Positions 8,118 through 16,184 of a stretch of 64,000 nt of DNA are shown piece by piece (the first letter of the stretch is position 1; every line of letters begins with the position of its first letter). The position numbers and the translations under genes were made by a program. The notes under the pieces were generated by a model. It was not told the origin of the DNA and searched no databases. It saw only the letters and a list, made by a program, of their open reading frames with translations. The stretch is from NCBI GenBank assembly GCA_963724435.1, contig CAVRUN010000021.1, forward strand, positions 62,001 to 126,000, given 5' to 3'. The stretch is from AP-15 sp963724435 (GTDB lineage Bacteria > Pseudomonadota > Alphaproteobacteria > ATCC43930 > CGMCC-115725).

Positions 8118-8420
8118 ATGATCGTCTGGCGCACAATTGGCTGGATAGTGCTGCTTGCCGGCCTTTCGGTGCTGGTAAGGGATGTAATCGCCGGCTTTGA
8201 TGCGGGCATTTGGCGGCCGATTGCTGTTGGTCAACTGTGGTACGACGTCGATCGGTCGAGCCTGAACCTGGTCCAGGCAGTGACCCAGCGGTATGTCTCG
8301 CCTTTTTTATGGAATCAGGTGGTCGTTCCTGTGCTGCTGTGTTGGGCGTCTGCCGTGCTGATCGGCTTGGGTGCCCTCGTTCTGCTGCTCAGCCGACCAC
8401 GACGCCTGCGGCATCCCTGA
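8118..8420 (+). CDS. small two-helix membrane protein, hypothetical
   Basis: 100 residues from the ATG at 8118 (GGGAGA just upstream; an alternative start lies at 8106). Two hydrophobic segments, around residues 5-24 (TIGWIVLLAGLSVLV) and 68-92 (VVVPVLLCWASAVLIGLGALVLLL), flank a polar loop with GIWRPIAVGQLWYDVDRSSLN. The C-terminus is arginine-rich. Similar short membrane proteins occur widely in alphaproteobacteria without a known role. Divergent from the thiC riboswitch, about 140 nt away. Confidence 0.65.
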   Translation: MIVWRTIGWIVLLAGLSVLVRDVIAGFDAGIWRPIAVGQLWYDVDRSSLNLVQAVTQRYVSPFLWNQVVVPVLLCWASAVLIGLGALVLLLSRPRRLRHP

Positions 8421-8455
8421 CCACAAAACAGGGCGGGAATAACAACGGCAGGTAA

Positions 8456-9046
8456 TCAAATCCGGATCGTCATCATGCTGCCAGGCCCGAGCAGCGGCAG
8501 CAAGCTGACCAGCGCCGATTTCTCGATCGCAATGCATCCCGCGGTGGGTGAGAAGTCGGGACGCGCGACATGCAGAAAGATCGCACTGCCGGCGCCGCGC
8601 ACCACCGGAGCCATGTTGTAGCCGATGACCACGAGGAGATCGTAGACCGGGTCGTCGAGCCACATCGGCTCGGTATGAGCCGGGTAGGGCAGCTCAACGA
8701 GGCGATTGTAATTGCCATCGGCCGGATCATCGACCCAAGCGTCGCTCGGCTGCAGAGCGCGAAATGGCAGGCGCGTGCGCGGCGGCATAATCCGATCGGC
8801 GCGATAGAACGCAGAAATCAGCGGGAACATGCCGGTGGGGGTGGCGCCATCGCCTTCGGTCTTGTGCGTCGTCACGCCGGCGCGGCCGACCGCGGCTCGG
8901 GCCCTGCCCTCCCCCCAAACCAGCCAGCCGTCGCGATATTCGAGATTTTCGTGGGCGGAATTTTCGTCGGCAGAAGCGGCTTTCACGATACCGGCCGCCG
9001 CCAACTGCACCGACAATGTCAGCAAAGCCCGGCGCGCGACCAGCAC
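8456..9046 (-). CDS. L,D-transpeptidase family protein (YkuD domain)
   Basis: 196 residues. N-terminal signal peptide (RRALLTLSVQLAAAGIVKAASA) indicates export. The catalytic signature HVARPDFSPTAGCIAI places His159 and Cys171 as in YkuD-type enzymes (H ... S/T x G C). The NYNRLVELPYPAHTEPMW region is typical of the short, single-domain Gram-negative group. These cross-link peptidoglycan stems or attach lipoproteins to the wall in the periplasm. It sits 3 nt after phaB on the same strand and may be co-transcribed with it without sharing function. Confidence 0.85.
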   Translation of the reverse strand: MLVARRALLTLSVQLAAAGIVKAASADENSAHENLEYRDGWLVWGEGRARAAVGRAGVTTHKTEGDGATPTGMFPLISAFYRADRIMPPRTRLPFRALQPSDAWVDDPADGNYNRLVELPYPAHTEPMWLDDPVYDLLVVIGYNMAPVVRGAGSAIFLHVARPDFSPTAGCIAIEKSALVSLLPLLGPGSMMTIRI

Positions 9047-9049
9047 GGA

Positions 9050-9772
9050 TCAATACATATGCTGCCCGCCATTGACCGACAGCGTCGAGCCGGTGATGAA
9101 ATCGGCCTCGTCGGCGACCAGGAACAGCACCGTGCGCGAAATGTCCTCGGCGTGCCCGAGCCGACCGACCGGGATGCGCGCGATGATCTTTTCGAGCACG
9201 TCGGCCGGCACCGCACGCACCATTTCGGTATCGACATAGCCCGGCGCGACGGCGTTGACGGTGATCCCGCGCGAGGCGCCTTCTTGCGCCAAGGCTTTGG
9301 TGAAGCCGTGAATCCCCGACTTTGCCGCGGCGTAATTGACTTGACCGTACTGCCCGGCCTGGCCGTTGATCGAGCCGATATTGACGATCCGGCCAAAGCC
9401 GCGCGCGCGCATCCCTTCGATGACCTGCCTCGACATATTGAAGCACGAGGACAGGTTGGTCTGGATCACCGCATTCCACTGTTCCCAACTCATGCGGTGC
9501 ATTGTTGCGTCGCGCGTGATGCCGGCGTTGTTGACCAGCACTTCGATCGGGCCGAGTGCGCCTTCGATCGCCTTTACGCCCTCGGCGCAGGCGTTGAAGT
9601 CGGAGACGTCGAATTTGTAGACCGGGATACCGGTCTCGGCGTTGAATCGCTGCGCCGCCGCATCGTTGCCGCCATAAGTGGCGGAAACACGGTAACCGGC
9701 ATCCTTTAAAGCCACCGATACCGCGCGGCCAATCCCACGGGTCCCGCCCGTGACCACCGCCACTCTCGCCAT
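9050..9772 (-). CDS. phaB: acetoacetyl-CoA reductase
   Basis: NADPH-dependent reductase that turns acetoacetyl-CoA into (R)-3-hydroxybutyryl-CoA for PHB. 240 residues, the standard length. Rossmann motif TGGTRGIG at residues 8-15, NNAG at 81-84, active-site Ser134 and the YAAAK motif (Tyr147, Lys151). The stretch INGQAGQYGQVNYAAAKSG is diagnostic of PhaB within the SDR family, as is the C-terminal LSVNGGQHMY. Lies downstream of phaA (44-nt gap) on the same strand. Confidence 0.95.
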   Translation of the reverse strand: MARVAVVTGGTRGIGRAVSVALKDAGYRVSATYGGNDAAAQRFNAETGIPVYKFDVSDFNACAEGVKAIEGALGPIEVLVNNAGITRDATMHRMSWEQWNAVIQTNLSSCFNMSRQVIEGMRARGFGRIVNIGSINGQAGQYGQVNYAAAKSGIHGFTKALAQEGASRGITVNAVAPGYVDTEMVRAVPADVLEKIIARIPVGRLGHAEDISRTVLFLVADEADFITGSTLSVNGGQHMY

Positions 9773-9816
9773 GCGTCCCTCCCTAACGAATTACCCGGCG
9801 TGACTTAGCCGTGCGG

Positions 9817-10992
9817 CTAGTCGCGCTCGAGGCACATAGCAATCCCCATGCCGCCACCGATGCATAGGGTTGCCAAACCTTTTTTCACATTCCGGCGCTG
9901 CATCTCGTACAGCAAGGTCACCAGCACCCGCGCCCCCGATGCGCCGATCGGATGGCCGAGCGCAATGGCGCCGCCATTGACATTGACCTTCTCAATATTC
10001 CAGCCAAGATCCTTGTTGACCGCGCAGGCTTGTGCTGCGAACGCCTCGTTGGCCTCGACCAGATCGAGATCATCGGCCGACCAACCGGCTTTTTTCAGCG
10101 CCATGCGGCTCGCCGGGATTGGCCCGCTGCCCATGATCGCGGGATCGACGCCGGCGGTTGCCCAGGACATGATACGAGCGAGTGGCCGCACTCCGCGCTT
10201 AAGCGCGGTCTCTGCGGTCATCAGCACAACCGCGGCCGCGCCGTCATTGATGCCCGAAGCGTTACCGGCGGTGACCGTACCGTTTTTGTCAAAGGCAGGA
10301 CGCAATTTCGAGAGCACTTCGACGGTCGTGCCGTGCTTGGGGTGCTCGTCGGTGTCGACGATCGTCTCGCCGCGGCGGCTGGCGATCTTGACCGGGACGA
10401 TCTCGTCTTTGAAGCGGCCGGCCTTCTGCGCTGCTTCGGCTTTGCCCTGGGAGGCGGCGGCAAAGGCGTCCTGCTGATCCCTCGTGATCTGCCAACGCTG
10501 CGCCACGTTCTCGGCGGTGTTGCCCATATGATAGCCGTTGAAGGCGTCCCACAGCCCGTCGCGGATCATCGTATCGACGAGTTCGGCGTCGCCCATTTTG
10601 ACGCCGTTGCGCAGATGGATGCAGTGCGGCGCCTGGCTCATGCTTTCCTGCCCGCCGGCGACGACGATGTCGCTATCGCCATTGCGGATCGCCTGATACC
10701 CGAGCGCCACCGTGCGCAGCCCGGAGCCGCAAAGCTGGTTGACGCCGTAGGCGGTCACCTCGAACGGCAGTCCGGCGCCGATCGCCGCTTGCCGCGCCGG
10801 GTTCTGGCCTTCGCCGGCGGCGAGGATCTGGCCCATGATGACCTCGGAGACCTCTTTAGGGTCGACCTCGGCGCGGCGCAATGCCTCGACAATCGCCACC
10901 TCGCCGAGCTTGTGCGCCGGCAGGCTGGCGAGCCCGCCGTTGAATGCCCCGACAGGGGTCCGCACAGCGCCGGCAATCACGACATCGGTCAT
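9817..10992 (-). CDS. phaA: acetyl-CoA C-acetyltransferase (beta-ketothiolase)
   Basis: Condenses two acetyl-CoA to acetoacetyl-CoA, the first step of PHB synthesis. 391 residues from the ATG at 10990-10992 with AAGGAG upstream. Acyl-accepting Cys88 lies in NQLCGSGLRTV; the C-terminal half holds NVNGGAIALGHPIGASGAR with the catalytic histidine and CIGGGMGIAM with the second cysteine. Directly upstream of phaB and downstream of the PhaC-like gene, so the three make a phaC-phaA-phaB order on the minus strand. Confidence 0.95.
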   Translation of the reverse strand: MTDVVIAGAVRTPVGAFNGGLASLPAHKLGEVAIVEALRRAEVDPKEVSEVIMGQILAAGEGQNPARQAAIGAGLPFEVTAYGVNQLCGSGLRTVALGYQAIRNGDSDIVVAGGQESMSQAPHCIHLRNGVKMGDAELVDTMIRDGLWDAFNGYHMGNTAENVAQRWQITRDQQDAFAAASQGKAEAAQKAGRFKDEIVPVKIASRRGETIVDTDEHPKHGTTVEVLSKLRPAFDKNGTVTAGNASGINDGAAAVVLMTAETALKRGVRPLARIMSWATAGVDPAIMGSGPIPASRMALKKAGWSADDLDLVEANEAFAAQACAVNKDLGWNIEKVNVNGGAIALGHPIGASGARVLVTLLYEMQRRNVKKGLATLCIGGGMGIAMCLERD

Positions 10993-11046
10993 CAAAGATC
11001 TCCTTGACAAGGGTTTGCCCCCGATCCGGGCAAATGTGTGGTCAAT

Positions 11047-12345
11047 CTAGGAGCGCCCCCCGCCGCTGTCCAGCCAGCGCCCGTATGGCAACCCATCGAG
11101 CTGAGCCTTGAGCCATCCGGCGATCGGCGACCACAGTATGTCAGGCGCGCGCGCCGCGGACATCATCCCGATATGGCCGAGCGACGGGCGCATTACCCCC
11201 GCGTTGGGGATCGCCGCCGCCAACGGCTCGGCTGATAGCGGCGGCACGATCCGGTCGCGGCCGGGGATCACGACCAGAGTCGGCCGGCGAAATTGCTGCG
11301 GCCTGACCTTTGTTCCAGCAACCTGCCACAGCCCGCGCCCAGGCATGTTGTCGCCATACCACGAGCCGTAGCACTCGCGCGCCACACCGATCGGCAAGGG
11401 CACACCGTCATTGATCCAGTCTTCGAGCGCAACAAAACTACGAGCTTCGGCGCCCGTCGGGTCGAGCGCTGCGAAGCGCACGAATTTGCGCTGGGCGAGA
11501 AATGGATCGAGCATAAAAAACACGCTCTGCACCAGTTCGACCGGCAACGCGGCGGCGTCGCTCATGCTGAGCCACTCATCGAAAAACCTCAGCAGACCCG
11601 GTGGGATTGGCCGCTCGGCAGCAAAATCCCAGGGTGTGGCAAGCAGCGCCAGACACGCGACCTGTGCCTGCCGGCGCTGAGCCAACGCCAGAGCGAGGAG
11701 CCCGCCCATGCAGTAGCCAACTACAGCGATCGGCTTTCCGGAGGATTGCGAGGCGGCGGTGAAAGCGCGGTCAAGCCGCTCGACATAGCCGCCAAGGTCG
11801 AGCCCCCGTTCGACCGGCCCTGGCTCGCCCCAATCGACAACCAGCGGACGCACGCCTCGATCCGCCAGAAAGCGCAAGAAACTGCGCTCGGGCAGCAAAT
11901 CGAGCACGTAATAGCGGTTGATCAGCGACGGGATGATGAGCACCGGCGGCGCGCCGGGTTCGCCGCGATAATCGAGAACGCGACTGGCGCCCTCCTCCCA
12001 AATGACGGGCATTGCGGCGGCCGACCGCCGGTAGGGGTGACGGCGGTAAGCTTCCAGGCCGGTAATGAAAGCCGTGGCGCGGCGGCCGATCTCGGCGTCG
12101 AGCGCGGCCGCAAATTGGTCAGGCCCGCACGCGTCGATTTCTTCGCCTAGAGCGCGCCACCGCCGGCCGGTCTCGTTCGAGGGCGGCGACGCGATTTTCC
12201 AAAACGGCAACGCGGCGCGCGAGCTCATCCATAGCGCGGCTGCGCTTGTCAGATGCGCCGGCAGCGGCCGCGGCGCCAGGCGACGATCCGGGCTGGGATC
12301 CGGGCTGGGATCCGGGCTCGCTTCCGGGGTTGGTTCCCGGGTCAC
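11047..12345 (-). CDS. phaC: PHA synthase-like alpha/beta hydrolase (PhaC family)
   Basis: 432 residues if started at the GTG at 12343-12345. PHA synthases polymerise hydroxyacyl-CoA on a catalytic cysteine; here the box is GYCMGG with Cys212, with Asp364 in VIPGRDRIVPP and His391 in LGHIGMM completing the triad. LLIIPS-type strands (VLIIPSLINRYYVLDLLP) and DWGEPG also fit. It is much shorter than class I/II PhaC and closer in size to class III synthases. Residues 1-20 are a Pro/Asp-rich repeat; family-like sequence begins around residue 27 (RPLPAHLTSAAALW), which favours the upstream start. The first 76 codons overlap the small gene 12119-12469 in another frame. Activity as a true synthase rather than a related hydrolase is not proven. 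Confidence 0.8.
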   Translation of the reverse strand: MTREPTPEASPDPSPDPSPDRRLAPRPLPAHLTSAAALWMSSRAALPFWKIASPPSNETGRRWRALGEEIDACGPDQFAAALDAEIGRRATAFITGLEAYRRHPYRRSAAAMPVIWEEGASRVLDYRGEPGAPPVLIIPSLINRYYVLDLLPERSFLRFLADRGVRPLVVDWGEPGPVERGLDLGGYVERLDRAFTAASQSSGKPIAVVGYCMGGLLALALAQRRQAQVACLALLATPWDFAAERPIPPGLLRFFDEWLSMSDAAALPVELVQSVFFMLDPFLAQRKFVRFAALDPTGAEARSFVALEDWINDGVPLPIGVARECYGSWYGDNMPGRGLWQVAGTKVRPQQFRRPTLVVIPGRDRIVPPLSAEPLAAAIPNAGVMRPSLGHIGMMSAARAPDILWSPIAGWLKAQLDGLPYGRWLDSGGGRS

Positions 12346-12469
12346 TCGGCCGCCGATCGCCGAGCAGCGAACTCCACGCCTGGGGGACTGAGGGATCGCT
12401 TAGCAGTGCCGCCAGATACTCCTCCCACAATGCCAGGTAGCGTCGCGCGAGGTCTTGGGGGTCGGTCAT
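12119..12469 (-). CDS. small coiled-coil protein, PhaE-like candidate subunit
   Basis: 116 residues. N-terminus MTDPQDLARRYLALWEEYLAALL is an amphipathic helix like those opening PhaE/phasin-like proteins. The middle is a DPGTNPGSEPGSQPGS linker made by a 12-nt DNA repeat, and the C-terminal third is a leucine-zipper-like coiled coil (MDELARRVAVLENRVAALERD) with a basic tail. It precedes and overlaps the PhaC-like gene by 227 nt in a different frame. Class III synthases need a PhaE partner with a C-terminal coiled coil, so this could be a short functional analogue. That role is inference; it is not a recognised full-length PhaE. Confidence 0.6.
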   Translation of the reverse strand: MTDPQDLARRYLALWEEYLAALLSDPSVPQAWSSLLGDRRPSDPGTNPGSEPGSQPGSQPGSSPGAAAAAGASDKRSRAMDELARRVAVLENRVAALERDRPAVARSRRRNRRVRA

Positions 12470-12603
12470 CGGCTGCTCTATATTTAGCTGTCACCGCCGC
12501 GAAAGCGCACCCGAGGCGATTTGCACGGGATTGATAAGGCGATCTTGCCGAAACGCTGTATTGTCGCTGCGGGGGAGCGATCCCGAGGTGAAATAGTGTG
12601 CGC

Positions 12604-13221
12604 ATGAACACCCCGAACAATGACAAGCCCGCCTCCGGCAAGCCGGTCGTCGTCAAGAAATACGCCAACCGACGGCTCTACAACACCGCGACGAGCAGCT
12701 ATGTCACCCTTGACGACCTTGCCAAGTTGATCAAGGAAGGCGGCGATTTCGTGGCCCACGACGCCAAATCCGGCGAGGACATCACCCGCTCGGTGCTGAC
12801 CCAGATCATTGTCGAGCAGGAGCAGAAGGGCCAGAACCTGCTGCCGATCAGCTTTCTGAGGCAGTTGATCTCGTTTTATGGCGACAGCATGCAGTTCCTG
12901 GTGCCGGGCTATCTCGAACAGGCGATGGTCGCGTTCAACCGCAATCAGGAGCAGATGCGCAAAAGCCTGCAGGCGACGTTTGGCATGTTCCCGTTCGGCC
13001 AGTTCGAGGAGATGGGCAAACAGAACATGGCGCTTTTCGACCGCGCGCTGAAAATGTTGGCGCCTTCGTACGCCGCGGAGGAAAAGGCCAAATCGACCGA
13101 TGCGCCGCCGCCGCAGGGGGCCGGCGAGGACCCGCGATTAAAGCGCCTCGAAGCACAGATCGACCAGCTCACACGCCAGCTCGAAGCGATGGGGCGCGGC
13201 AGCGAGGGCGGCGAGCACTGA
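12604..13221 (+). CDS. phaR: polyhydroxyalkanoate synthesis repressor PhaR
   Basis: 205 residues from the ATG at 12604 (an in-frame GTG lies 6 nt upstream). The N-terminal PHB/PHA accumulation regulator DNA-binding domain is unmistakable: VVVKKYANRRLYNTATSSYVTLDDLA, residues 15-40. It is followed by the PHB-binding domain (LTQIIVEQEQKGQNLLPISFLRQLISFYG). C-terminal coiled coil (LKRLEAQIDQLTRQLEAM). PhaR represses phasin and its own gene until it binds nascent PHB granules. It is divergent from the PHA biosynthesis genes, so the 134-nt gap between them is a likely operator region. Confidence 0.95.
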   Translation: MNTPNNDKPASGKPVVVKKYANRRLYNTATSSYVTLDDLAKLIKEGGDFVAHDAKSGEDITRSVLTQIIVEQEQKGQNLLPISFLRQLISFYGDSMQFLVPGYLEQAMVAFNRNQEQMRKSLQATFGMFPFGQFEEMGKQNMALFDRALKMLAPSYAAEEKAKSTDAPPPQGAGEDPRLKRLEAQIDQLTRQLEAMGRGSEGGEH

Positions 13222-13229
13222 GGACGGCG

Positions 13230-13874
13230 ATGACTGTTGCCGCGAAGATTTGCGGGCTGGCGGACAATGACGCTGTCGCCGCGGCGGTCGCCGGCGGGGC
13301 TGCTTATGTCGGGTTTGTCTTCTACCCGCCGAGCCCGCGTTCGCTCTCGCGCCAGCAGGCTGCAAGATTATGCGCCGCAGTGCCGGCTGGGGTGACGCGG
13401 GTCGGGCTGTTTGTCGATGCCGATGACCATTCGATTACCGCGGTGCTCGATATGGCGCCGCTCGATATGCTGCAATTTCATGGGCATGAAAGCCCACAGC
13501 GCGTCGCCGAGGCCAAAGCGCGCTTCCAGTGCAAGGTCATGAAAGTAGTGGCGATTGCCGGCCCGGACGATTTGGCCGCCGCCGCCGATTACGAAGACGT
13601 CGCCGACATGCTGTTGTTTGACGCCAAGCCGCCGATCCGGCCCGATGCGTTGCCGGGCGGCAATGGTCTCGCCTTTGACTGGGGATTAATTGCCGGCCGC
13701 TCGTGGCGGCGTCCATGGATGCTGTCGGGGGGCCTGACCGCCGAATTATTGCCCGAGGCGGTGCGCGTCTCGGGGGCAGCGATCGTCGACGTGTCCTCCG
13801 GCGTCGAAACCCGGCCGGGGCATAAGGACCCCGCCAAGATCAGCGCCTTTCTCGCCGCCGCGCACGCGCTCTAA
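13230..13874 (+). CDS. trpF: phosphoribosylanthranilate isomerase
   Basis: TIM-barrel enzyme of tryptophan synthesis, converting PRA to CdRP. 214 residues. Key features: KICGL at the N-terminus with the general-base cysteine (Cys8), YVGFVFYPPSPRSLS, LDMLQFHGHE, LLFDAK, and DVSSGVE with the catalytic aspartate near the end. Starts 8 nt after phaR. In many alphaproteobacteria trpF heads trpFBA; here trpB and trpA are not present, so the gene stands apart from the pathway. Confidence 0.93.
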   Translation: MTVAAKICGLADNDAVAAAVAGGAAYVGFVFYPPSPRSLSRQQAARLCAAVPAGVTRVGLFVDADDHSITAVLDMAPLDMLQFHGHESPQRVAEAKARFQCKVMKVVAIAGPDDLAAAADYEDVADMLLFDAKPPIRPDALPGGNGLAFDWGLIAGRSWRRPWMLSGGLTAELLPEAVRVSGAAIVDVSSGVETRPGHKDPAKISAFLAAAHAL

Positions 13875-14019
13875 GGTCGGGTCCCGACCAGCCGTCCGTT
13901 CTCAATAACCGGCTTCTGTGGCGTCGCTCGTCAATCCGCTCTTCAATGGCGAGGCTACGCGGCGATAACCGCCATTGACCTGAAAGCCGACCCGGCCGCC
14001 AGTCGTTATCGGTCCACGC

Positions 14020-14487
14020 TAGAGCGTGATCCTGTTAGGTTGAAGCATAGCCGGCATTGGCGAGGTAATTGGCGCATTCCTGTGGGGTGAAGTGGCCGAG
14101 GAGGCCGGCAATGCCGCGCCAGGTCGCTTCGATCGTGCGCGGGTCGGTTTTGCGCAGCAGGGTCTTGAGCTTGGCGAAGACCTGCTCGATCGGATTGAGA
14201 TCGGGCGAATAACGCGGCAGGAAGAACAGCTTGGCGCCAGCGCTGCGGATCAGGTGGCGTACGGCCTTGCTCTTGTGACTGCCGAGATTGTCCATGACGA
14301 CGACGTCGCCAGGACTGAGGGTCGGCACCAGGAACTGTTCGATATAGGCGCGAAAGCTGGCACCGCAGGTCCTGTGAATAGGGTCTTGCCATTGGATGCT
14401 GGCCCCCAACCCCAGCCAGCATCTTGAATCACAAAACCCAGTGCGCGAAAACCTCTTTTCGATTCAAACTCCTAGGATCATGCTCTA
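14020..14487 (-). mobile_element. internally deleted IS630-family element with both terminal inverted repeats
   Basis: The left end gagcgtgatcctgttaggtt (from 14022) and, in reverse complement, the right end gagcatgatcctaggagttt (ending 14485) match at most positions over about 23 nt. Each is flanked by TA (14020-21 and 14486-87), the target duplicated by IS630/Tc1-mariner elements. The interior is only about 464 bp, against roughly 1.1 kb for a full IS630, and holds just the 3' part of a transposase. It therefore looks like a non-autonomous deletion derivative. Confidence 0.75.
14035..14409 (-). pseudogene. IS630-family transposase, C-terminal fragment
   Basis: About 125 residues of the DDE domain: VVMDNLGSHKSKAVRHLI (second acidic residue in the MDNLGSH block), FLPRYSPDLNPIEQVFAKLKTLLRK (the final E in NPIE). 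The whole helix-turn-helix N-terminus and first catalytic aspartate are absent. The stop codon lies inside the left terminal repeat, as in intact members. Not expected to be active. Confidence 0.85.
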
Positions 14488-14537
14488 GTGTGTGATCGCC
14501 GGGAATATTGACGAGGGCATCGCATCGCGCTTCGGGG

Positions 14538-15659
14538 TTAGGTTACAGTTGCCCTAACCCCTTCGAGCCGGGTCGGCGGCGCCAAGGTCTTTGTATCCGT
14601 ACAGTTATCCGGCCCGATTTCAATCGTTTCAACGGCGAGCGGGCCGCGCGGTCTGGCCATCATCTCGCGGATCGCCGATACGACCTGGGCGACCGATATA
14701 TCGGTCATGCACTTGCGATCGAAATCACAGGTGTTCGTCCGCCAGCATGGCGCGCAGGACAACGCGGAATAAAGATTGATATTACAAATGTATCCTATTT
14801 GGTGCGGTGCGACGCGGCCGCCGAAGACAATTACGCTGGGGCACTCGACGGCCCGAGCCAAATGCATCAGGAAACCCTCGTGTCCGACGTGCAGCCGCGC
14901 TTGGTACAAAATCGCGGCTGACTGACGGATGGTGGTCGCGCCCCGTAGATCCGTGACGTTCGCGAGCGGGGAATCTTCCGCGGAACCCAACTGAATAAAC
15001 TCCGCTTCCTTTTGCAGCGCGTCGACGACAGCCTGGAACCGTTCCGGATACCATTGCTTGTTTTGGGCCGGGTGGCGCGCGCTCATGCCGCTGCTTTGGA
15101 TGACTATACGATCGCGGGCCCAGCTGGCCGACCGCCGCTCCTCGTCGGTTAAGGTGAGATACGGTCGGATCCGTACCGGGCCTGTGATGCCCGTCTTGGT
15201 GCACATTTCCGCGATGACATGGCGCGATGGCGGCTTGCGTCTATCAATACCGGCAGGCGGTGCATATTCCGGCGTCGTAAACTCGCTGCCGCACATTCGC
15301 GCAAAGCGCCTGCAGATTGAGATCGTCGAATTATACATAGAATAGCGGCGCCAGAGCGGGCGGACATAGACAGGGTCGTTATTGCCGATAAACAGTTCGC
15401 GATGGTTGGAAACCATAAGCAGGCCGGTTCGGCGCCGCTGGCGCAGCTCTCGCAACACCGCTGTGCACAGAAGATCGTCACCCGGCGCAAACCCAAAAAA
15501 CACCAGTAATCTGGGGCGCGGCGAGCGTGTCGCCAAAAAGTGCAGCGCGAAGGCGAACGCGTCTACCCAGTCTCTTAAATCCTCCCATCGCTCGCGGACC
15601 GCGCGGCGGGCGGCGGGCGGCAGGATCCGTTTGGCAAATGCCTTAGCGCCTTTCAACAC
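14538..15659 (-). CDS. glycosyltransferase family 9 protein (heptosyltransferase-like)
   Basis: 373 residues. GT9 traits: LLVFFGFAPGDDLLCTAVLRELRQR near residue 50 (the donor-domain glycine-rich entry), RDRIVIQSSGMSARHPAQNKQWYPERFQAVVDAL in the middle, and LYQARLHVGHEGFLMHLARAVECPSVIVFGG for the C-terminal nucleotide-sugar site. These enzymes add heptose or another sugar to LPS core or related glycans. The end carries SALSCAPCWRTNTCDFDRKCM, a cysteine-rich segment common in ADP-heptose transferases. Flanked by an IS remnant and a gene-poor stretch, so possibly acquired; base composition is a little less GC-rich than its neighbours. Confidence 0.8.
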   Translation of the reverse strand: MLKGAKAFAKRILPPAARRAVRERWEDLRDWVDAFAFALHFLATRSPRPRLLVFFGFAPGDDLLCTAVLRELRQRRRTGLLMVSNHRELFIGNNDPVYVRPLWRRYSMYNSTISICRRFARMCGSEFTTPEYAPPAGIDRRKPPSRHVIAEMCTKTGITGPVRIRPYLTLTDEERRSASWARDRIVIQSSGMSARHPAQNKQWYPERFQAVVDALQKEAEFIQLGSAEDSPLANVTDLRGATTIRQSAAILYQARLHVGHEGFLMHLARAVECPSVIVFGGRVAPHQIGYICNINLYSALSCAPCWRTNTCDFDRKCMTDISVAQVVSAIREMMARPRGPLAVETIEIGPDNCTDTKTLAPPTRLEGVRATVT

Positions 15660-16184
15660 GCCCCCGAACTACTGATCGATGCGCCGCTTGCCTAACCCGG
15701 CGCACGCGGTCGAGCTTATGACAAGGAGGTTTGTAGCCGATTTGCAGCAGATGAAGCACCGGCGGTCGCGCCGCGAGCATTCGTCCAACCGCATCCGCCA
15801 TAGGGCCTATGTGCCGCGACATGATCCGCCGCCAGGATGCTGTGATAGCATAATCCGCTGTGCTGGTTAGCGCAACCGCCGGCCTTGGGCAACAACGTTC
15901 AAGACGAATGTTAATGCTCGTTGGGTAAATTGCTTGTTAAATTTTTGAGAAAATTCTCCAGTGCGGTCAAGCGGAGGGTGAACCACGTGGGACGACAAAG
16001 CATTCCTTGAGTGATTCTTCCAGAATTAATGTATTCATCTTCGGAGCCATCATGGTCGGGTTGGAAGAACCGCTTGCGCCTGCGACGGCATACGATTGAC
16101 CCGCTAGGCACACTTAGGCCGCAGCACCGCCGGCTAGGTACGCTATCATGGGAGCGATTTGCCGCAAACAAGGGGTAGGGGGAA
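15660..16184. other. gene-poor intergenic region
   Basis: 525 nt between the GT9 gene and the methyltransferase gene. It is clearly lower in GC than the surroundings from about 15900 to 16050. Short open frames exist on both strands but lack ribosome-binding sites or recognisable protein sequence. GGTAGGGGG at about 16173-16181 is the ribosome-binding region of the next gene. No other element recognised. Confidence 0.5.

Noticed and set aside
15679..15870. Small plus-strand frame in the gap after the GT9 gene
   Set aside because: Composition is typical of noncoding GC-rich DNA (Arg/His-rich), no start signal, no family.
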